Source: Thermomicrobium roseum DSM 5159
GTDB taxonomy: Bacteria; Chloroflexota; Chloroflexia; Thermomicrobiales; Thermomicrobiaceae
DNA: 64,000 nucleotides
NCBI RefSeq assembly: GCF_000021685.1
Contig: NC_011959.1
Coordinates: 806,001-870,000, forward strand
Direction: 5' to 3'
Part shown: piece after piece, positions 59,819 to 64,000 of the stretch
Numbering within the stretch: position 1 is the stretch's first letter
Layout of the letters: every line of letters begins with the position of its first letter
Program-made: the position numbers and the translations under genes
The notes under the pieces: model-generated
What the model saw: only the letters and a program-made list of their open reading frames with translations
Databases searched by the model: none
What the model was told of the DNA's origin: nothing

Positions 59819-61294
59819 ATGCGTATCGGTTTTGTTTCCATACGCCACCGATCCAACACGTTCGCGCGCCAGCAAAGATCCCTGATCCTCTCTCCCTGGC
59901 CGCAGAACAACCAAAGGCATGACCTAGGCACGAACATCATCCTGCCAGGGGTCGAGTTCGACGGCATCGAACTCGTCCCACTGGTCATGCCTGTTCACTC
60001 AGCCGGTGGACCGATCGAACCCGATTCCTTCTCAACGTTGCTCACTGAGCTGGTGACGATCCTGGAACAGCAGGATTCCCTCGACGGGCTGATCCTCGAA
60101 GTAACCGGTACACTCCTCGTCGAGGAACTCAGTGGCGAGCTGCTCCTGCTCCGCCGACTCGTCGAGTGTTTTCCCTCTCTCCTTGTCGGCATTTTGGCTG
60201 ATCAAGTCGCACAACTACCGGAAGCCGTCTTTGGTCTCACCCCGCTCGTGCTCGGACCTCATCACTGGCCAGGTATCGATCGCGCGCAACGACTCGCCCT
60301 GCTCGTCCGCTTGCTCGCTCGCTGGATTCGCCGAGAGATCCGACCAGTCGCAGCGCTCGAGCGTCGCACCATGCTCCTTCCATTAGCGATACAGCGCACG
60401 GACTGTCCACCATTCGATCAGCTCCCACCACTCCTCGCCGCTGTGGAACAGAATCCTTCCATTCTTGCTGTCACCATCTTCGCTGGCTTCCCCTACGCAG
60501 ACGTTGCGGAAGCCGGAATGACAGTGGTTGTGGTGACCGATGCAGCCGCAGAACTCGGCAAGACAGCTGCGCGACAACTGGCCGACTTCGTCTGGGACAG
60601 CCGCGAGCAAATCGCTTGGCCCACGCTCACCATCGAAGAAGCGATCCACCAAGCGATGCAAAACGACAGCACCGGTCCCCATCTCATCCTCGATACGGGA
60701 GATGCAACCGAAGCTGGGGCCCCCGGCGAGGGGACCGCAGCATTATGGGCCGCGCTGGATCTCGGCGCGCGACAGACCTTGGTGTCGGCGATCGTCGATC
60801 CCCAAGCGATCGAGATCGTTCTCCGCCACGGAATAGGAACGCCCATCGAACTCGAGCTGGGCGGGAAAACCGATCACCGTCATGGTTATCCGATCCCGGT
60901 CCGCGGAATCGTTCGACGGATCGGTTGCGGCCAGTATCGTCGCTGGTCCCCGCTCGCCGGAGGCGAGCTACTCGACGCTGGCCCTTCTGCTTGGCTAGAG
61001 ATCGAGGGGCGCTACGAAAGCCATCTCGATGTGGTCGTGTCGGGTCGGCCGGTTCCTTTCGATGAGCTCGGGCTGGCACGCGCTCTCGGCATTGACGTCG
61101 CAACGAAGCGCGTCATCATCCTCAAGTCCGCCGTCGAGGCACTGGCCTGGTGTCGCCAAAGCGATCCATTCACACCGCTCGTGCGACCGGCGCAAGTGCT
61201 GCAGGCAGTCACTCCAGGCATTGCCACACCGGACCTCGCCTTCTTCTCATATCGATCGGTGAAGCGCCCCGCCTGGCCGCTCGATACCTACTGA
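59819..61294 (+). CDS. M81/MlrC-like protein with degenerate metal-binding motifs
   Basis: A 491-residue homologue of MlrC (microcystinase C) family proteins: the N-terminal domain opens MRIGFVSIRHRSNTF and the C-terminal MlrC_C domain has DTGDATEAGAPGEGTAALW and FPYADVAEAGMTVVVVTD. The usual DLHGA and LDLHANV motifs read LEVTGTL and LADQVAQL, and the normal HETNTF reads HRSNTF, so residues expected to bind zinc are missing. It may be inactive or have changed function. ATG 59819 has GGAGGA 5 bases ahead; the longer frame from 59639 overlaps accDA. It is divergent from accDA. Confidence 0.78.
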   Translation: MRIGFVSIRHRSNTFARQQRSLILSPWPQNNQRHDLGTNIILPGVEFDGIELVPLVMPVHSAGGPIEPDSFSTLLTELVTILEQQDSLDGLILEVTGTLLVEELSGELLLLRRLVECFPSLLVGILADQVAQLPEAVFGLTPLVLGPHHWPGIDRAQRLALLVRLLARWIRREIRPVAALERRTMLLPLAIQRTDCPPFDQLPPLLAAVEQNPSILAVTIFAGFPYADVAEAGMTVVVVTDAAAELGKTAARQLADFVWDSREQIAWPTLTIEEAIHQAMQNDSTGPHLILDTGDATEAGAPGEGTAALWAALDLGARQTLVSAIVDPQAIEIVLRHGIGTPIELELGGKTDHRHGYPIPVRGIVRRIGCGQYRRWSPLAGGELLDAGPSAWLEIEGRYESHLDVVVSGRPVPFDELGLARALGIDVATKRVIILKSAVEALAWCRQSDPFTPLVRPAQVLQAVTPGIATPDLAFFSYRSVKRPAWPLDTY

Positions 61295-62079
61295 AGCTCA
61301 GCGAGTCGATGAGCGAGCTCGTCCAACACAGCGGCGAATGCATCCACGCCCGGTACCAGCAGATCGGCGAGCTGCTTCAGTTCTGGCGGTGCTTCCGAGC
61401 TCCAGACACCGATCAAGAGAGCATGAACCTGTCCGCTAGCTCGTCGAACGACGAGCAAGCGCATGGCATCGAGATCAGTGACATCGTCCCCAGCAAAAAC
61501 GACAGCCCGGAGCTGGTAACGGGTAACGAGCTGATCGACAGCCGTACCCTTGTCGATCGGGACAGGTGGTCGCAACTCCAGCACCTCGCGTCCCTGACGG
61601 ATCGACAACCCGTACTCCCCTGCGACCCGCCGCACGACGGTCTCCACTGCCCGCCGGCGCGAGACATTCCGCAGTCGCCGCAGATGAATCGTGACGGTGA
61701 GCGCCTTGTCCTCGACCAGCACGTCCGGACAAAGTCGCTGGACTTCGGCCGCAGCCGCTCGTACCGCGCCGAGCCAGGGTTCGGCCTCGGGAGCGACCTC
61801 CACGTGACCTCCGACCAACCATTCGAGTCCGTGGTTGCCCACGATCACCAGTCCTGGAACTGCCAGCCGACCAGCGACGTCGGAGGCGCGCCGACCCGAG
61901 ACGATAGCGACGAGCGAAACGGTCTTGACGAGACGGAGCAAGGCTCGGCGGGCGACTGGATGGACGGTTGCCTTCTCAGGATCAGCGACGATCGGACTCA
62001 GCGTCCCATCGAAATCGGTGATGATCCCCGCTCCTGTCTCGTCGAGTACGGCGAGCATCGCGCCAACGATCGATTCCAA
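61288..62079 (-). CDS. otsB: Trehalose-6-phosphate phosphatase
   Basis: A 263-residue HAD-superfamily phosphatase. DFDGTLSPI (22-30) carries the two catalytic aspartates; VAIVSGR is motif II, PPVPIDKGTAV the Lys region and GDDVTDLDAM the Asp-Asp metal motif. It removes phosphate from trehalose-6-phosphate to make trehalose, an osmotic and heat protectant. The start ATG 62079 is well placed. No synthase (otsA or treT) is in the window. Its end overlaps the convergent MlrC-like gene by 7 bases. Confidence 0.93.
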   Translation of the reverse strand: MESIVGAMLAVLDETGAGIITDFDGTLSPIVADPEKATVHPVARRALLRLVKTVSLVAIVSGRRASDVAGRLAVPGLVIVGNHGLEWLVGGHVEVAPEAEPWLGAVRAAAAEVQRLCPDVLVEDKALTVTIHLRRLRNVSRRRAVETVVRRVAGEYGLSIRQGREVLELRPPVPIDKGTAVDQLVTRYQLRAVVFAGDDVTDLDAMRLLVVRRASGQVHALLIGVWSSEAPPELKQLADLLVPGVDAFAAVLDELAHRLAELQ

Positions 62080-62172
62080 CGTCTTCCTCCCCCTGCCACC
62101 CGACAGCAGTGCACCCCGCCCAGATCAGTCCTGACGAGTCGTATACTGCGGCCGGAGGGAAGGGGGCAACTG

Positions 62173-63465
62173 GTGCCCATCGTTCGATCGCTCGTCCAGT
62201 ATGCCCGCGGGCTTCTGCATTTACCTCGAGATATCCAATTGTTCTTCTTCTATGCACTTTTCTCGAATGTCGCCATCGGTGCATTTGCACTTCTCTATAA
62301 CCTTTATTTACTTCAAATTGGCTTCCGAGAAGACTTCATCGGTCTGGTCAATGCAGTCTCGACAGCTTCCCTGGCTCTCTCCGCGTTGTCGCTCGGGAAA
62401 TTGCTCCAGCAACGCGGAGCCTGGTGGTGTCTGACCTTCGGCACAGCAAGCTATATCGTGGCATCGACACTGCTTGCCCTCATGACCAATCCCGGTGCAA
62501 TTCTCGCTTGTGCACTTTTGCAGGGTTTAGCGACGACCTTCCTCTTCGTCCCACTCATGCCTTTCGTCATCGACCATGCTCCTCGGGAACAACGGCCGAC
62601 CGTGGCCGCGGTTGCACTCTCGTTGACTTCCATTTCGGCAACGATCGGAAATCTCTTGGCAGGTTGGTCGCCAACGTGGTTCGGTTTGGCGTTCGGGCTC
62701 CCCGTTCCCGGAGTTCTCTCTTTCCGCCTCGGGCTCGTGTCGAGCATTCTCGTTTGCGGAGTCGCTCTCGTCCCACTCGCACTCATGCGAGCACCTCGTC
62801 GCCGCGTATCCTCCACGAGTGACACTGCTGCCGGACCTGCAGCGGAGGGACTTTCCTCCAAACAAATACGCGTCTACCTATTCACTTTTGTTGTCGCTGG
62901 TGGTCTTTTGAGTCTCGGCAATGGTGCGGTGGTACCCTTCTACAACGTGTATTTGAACGGACTCGGACTTTCAGCAGAGACCATCGGGATCGTTTTCGCA
63001 GCAGCGAGCCTCATCGGTGCAGTCTTCGGATTGCTCGGTCCGGCCATCGCACAGCGCTTGGGACCCCTTGCCGCTGTCACGGTGCTGCGTCTTCTCCCGG
63101 TTTTCTTCTATACCCCCTTAACCGTCGTCCAAAGCATTCCGTTCGCGATCTCGGCACATATCGTGCGCATGATTTCGATCTCGATGGCTTGGCCAATCGA
63201 CTCCATGCTCATTGCCGAAACATTACCACCAGCGGCCCGGGCACACGCGTTCAGTCTGCGCAGCGCGGCGTGGAATATCGGGTTCGCCGGCGCGAGCTTC
63301 GTTGCAGGACGGATCATCGTCCAGGCAGGCTACGCACCAGCGTTCGTCGCCTATTGCGCATTCTGTACCTTGGCAGTCGCGTACTTCTCGTTGCGCTTCC
63401 GGCATCACCCAGCAGCGCACGCACAAGTGGGATCAGGTCTTTCGATGAGCCAGCGACCTCGTTAG
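62173..63465 (+). CDS. MFS transporter
   Basis: A 430-residue protein with 12 hydrophobic helices in two halves, separated by a polar loop (about 205-235, RAPRRRVSSTSD region). The pattern is of major facilitator transporters; no substrate motif is clear. GTG 62173 is the start, with AGGGGG 6 bases ahead; the longer frame from 61150 overlaps otsB on the other strand and is rejected. A TATACT box at 62142-62147 may be its -10 element but no good -35 is seen. It is divergent from otsB and convergent with the following oxidase gene. Confidence 0.88.
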   Translation: MPIVRSLVQYARGLLHLPRDIQLFFFYALFSNVAIGAFALLYNLYLLQIGFREDFIGLVNAVSTASLALSALSLGKLLQQRGAWWCLTFGTASYIVASTLLALMTNPGAILACALLQGLATTFLFVPLMPFVIDHAPREQRPTVAAVALSLTSISATIGNLLAGWSPTWFGLAFGLPVPGVLSFRLGLVSSILVCGVALVPLALMRAPRRRVSSTSDTAAGPAAEGLSSKQIRVYLFTFVVAGGLLSLGNGAVVPFYNVYLNGLGLSAETIGIVFAAASLIGAVFGLLGPAIAQRLGPLAAVTVLRLLPVFFYTPLTVVQSIPFAISAHIVRMISISMAWPIDSMLIAETLPPAARAHAFSLRSAAWNIGFAGASFVAGRIIVQAGYAPAFVAYCAFCTLAVAYFSLRFRHHPAAHAQVGSGLSMSQRPR

Positions 63466-63470
63466 GACCA

Positions 63471-64000
63471 TCAGCGAGTCGGCAGACTCTCAGCCAGTTC
63501 GTCGACCAGCAGCCGCGCGATTTCCAGACAAGAGGTCGCTGCCGGTGAAGGAGCATTGCGGACATGGACCACGCGGCCATGCCGCTCCAACACGAAGTCG
63601 TCCACGAGCTGGCCGTCCCGGGTCACGGCTTGCGCCCGCACACCGGACGGGCCGGGAAGGAGGTCATCTTCTTCGAGCTCCGGAACGAAACGCTGGAGCT
63701 CCCGGAGAAAGGCTCGCCGGCTAAAATCGCGCCAGAGCTCCATGAGGCCGACACGCCAGTATCGACGAGCCAAGATACGAAAACCAGGATAGGAAACCGC
63801 TTCCCAGAGATCGTGCCAGTCGACGTCTGTTCGACGATATCCCTCGCGGGCGAAGGCCAGAACGGCATTCGGCCCGAGCCACACCGAACCATCCAAGCGG
63901 GGGGTGAAATGGACACCGAGGAAGGGAAAGCGCGGATCGGGGACCGGATAGACGTTGGTGCGCACGAGGTGACTGCGTTCCGGACGGAGAACATAGTAGT
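63471..64000 (-). CDS. lhgO: L-2-hydroxyglutarate oxidase, C-terminal part (runs off window)
   Basis: The frame is open to base 64000, giving 176 residues of the C-terminal half. The segment VYPVPDPRFPFLGVHFTP followed by GPNAVLAFAREGY is the LhgO/YgaF signature in the DAO superfamily, and the C-terminal FAD-contact region (VRNAPSPAATSCLEIARLL) fits. LhgO oxidises L-2-hydroxyglutarate to 2-oxoglutarate. The GTG at 63965 is only an internal codon; the start lies beyond the window. It is 5 bases from the convergent MFS stop. Confidence 0.9.
   Translation of the reverse strand, partial: YYVLRPERSHLVRTNVYPVPDPRFPFLGVHFTPRLDGSVWLGPNAVLAFAREGYRRTDVDWHDLWEAVSYPGFRILARRYWRVGLMELWRDFSRRAFLRELQRFVPELEEDDLLPGPSGVRAQAVTRDGQLVDDFVLERHGRVVHVRNAPSPAATSCLEIARLLVDELAESLPTR

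Noticed and set aside
61150..62172. N-terminal extension of the MFS transporter to 771 residues
   Set aside because: It is antisense to otsB and polar; GTG 62173 with AGGGGG fits the MFS start.
1..64000. CRISPR arrays, insertion sequences, prophage or plasmid features
   Set aside because: No direct-repeat arrays, transposase, integrase, terminal repeats or compositional islands were seen.

Overview
The window looks like chromosomal DNA of a thermophilic Chloroflexota, most likely class Thermomicrobia (Thermomicrobium/Sphaerobacter type). This is inferred from the high GC content, the tandem DUF2298 (YYY) membrane proteins, a fused acetyl-CoA carboxylase transferase (AccD-AccA), a NurA/HAS-barrel pair, a MglA/roadblock pair and the dense coding with many ATGA/GTGA overlaps. 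I see no insertion sequences, prophage genes, integrases, CRISPR arrays or rRNA. The species is an inference, not a database result.

Layout. 1-3778: two paralogous DUF2298 membrane proteins (the first truncated by the window edge). 3871-5824: infC-rpmI-rplT plus a SpoU/TrmH rRNA methyltransferase; infC appears to start at an AUC codon. 5919-6197: HU. 6265-13422 (minus): mtnP, rodA/ftsW, a class B PBP, a mini-zincin, a membrane protein and gyrB in one close-packed run, ending at a two-way hairpin terminator shared with HU. 13492-21802 (plus): a surface-polysaccharide locus (membrane protein, two O-antigen ligase/polymerase-like proteins, UDP-glucuronate decarboxylase, UPF0104 protein, GT4 glycosyltransferase, Wzx-like flippase). 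21793-23641 (minus): M23 peptidase and a beta-propeller-like membrane-anchored protein. 23707-31996: holA, rpsT (minus), murJ, lepA, a YabN-type methylase/MazG fusion and aspS. 32078-33513 (minus): Fur-family regulator and manganese catalase. 33864-35347: tRNA-Leu, -Val, -Phe and -Gln around a DUF2090 aldolase-like gene. 35395-41127: hflX, roadblock protein, purM, MglA-like GTPase, HD-domain protein, purH. 41124-44093 (minus): F420-associated zincin, NurA nuclease and a stand-alone HAS-barrel protein. 44110-46419 (minus): VanW-family protein. 46567-49404: RidA, tRNA-Val, greA, lysS. 49353-57700 (minus): PotA-type ATPase, FAD oxidoreductase, M20 amidohydrolase, lipoprotein binding protein and two permeases, followed by an AI-2E family transporter. 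57915-59702 (minus): accDA. 59819-64000: a MlrC/M81-like protein that seems to lack its metal ligands, otsB, an MFS transporter and a partial L-2-hydroxyglutarate oxidase.

How the genes fit together. Housekeeping information-processing genes (infC, rpmI, rplT, rpsT, lepA, aspS, lysS, greA, gyrB, holA, HU, tRNAs) and purine synthesis (purM, purH) are mixed with envelope genes (rodA, PBP, murJ, M23, VanW, polysaccharide locus). The envelope set points to a working peptidoglycan and surface-glycan system. The pot-like operon couples uptake of a nitrogenous compound to two catabolic enzymes. The most unusual items are the AUC-started infC, the NurA/HAS-barrel operon without the HerA ATPase, purM lying between a roadblock protein and its likely GTPase partner, the AccD-AccA fusion, and the M81 homologue with degenerate catalytic motifs.

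Limits: all calls come from reading the sequence and the translated frames. Promoters and terminators are pattern matches only, and start codons were chosen from ribosome binding sites and family knowledge.
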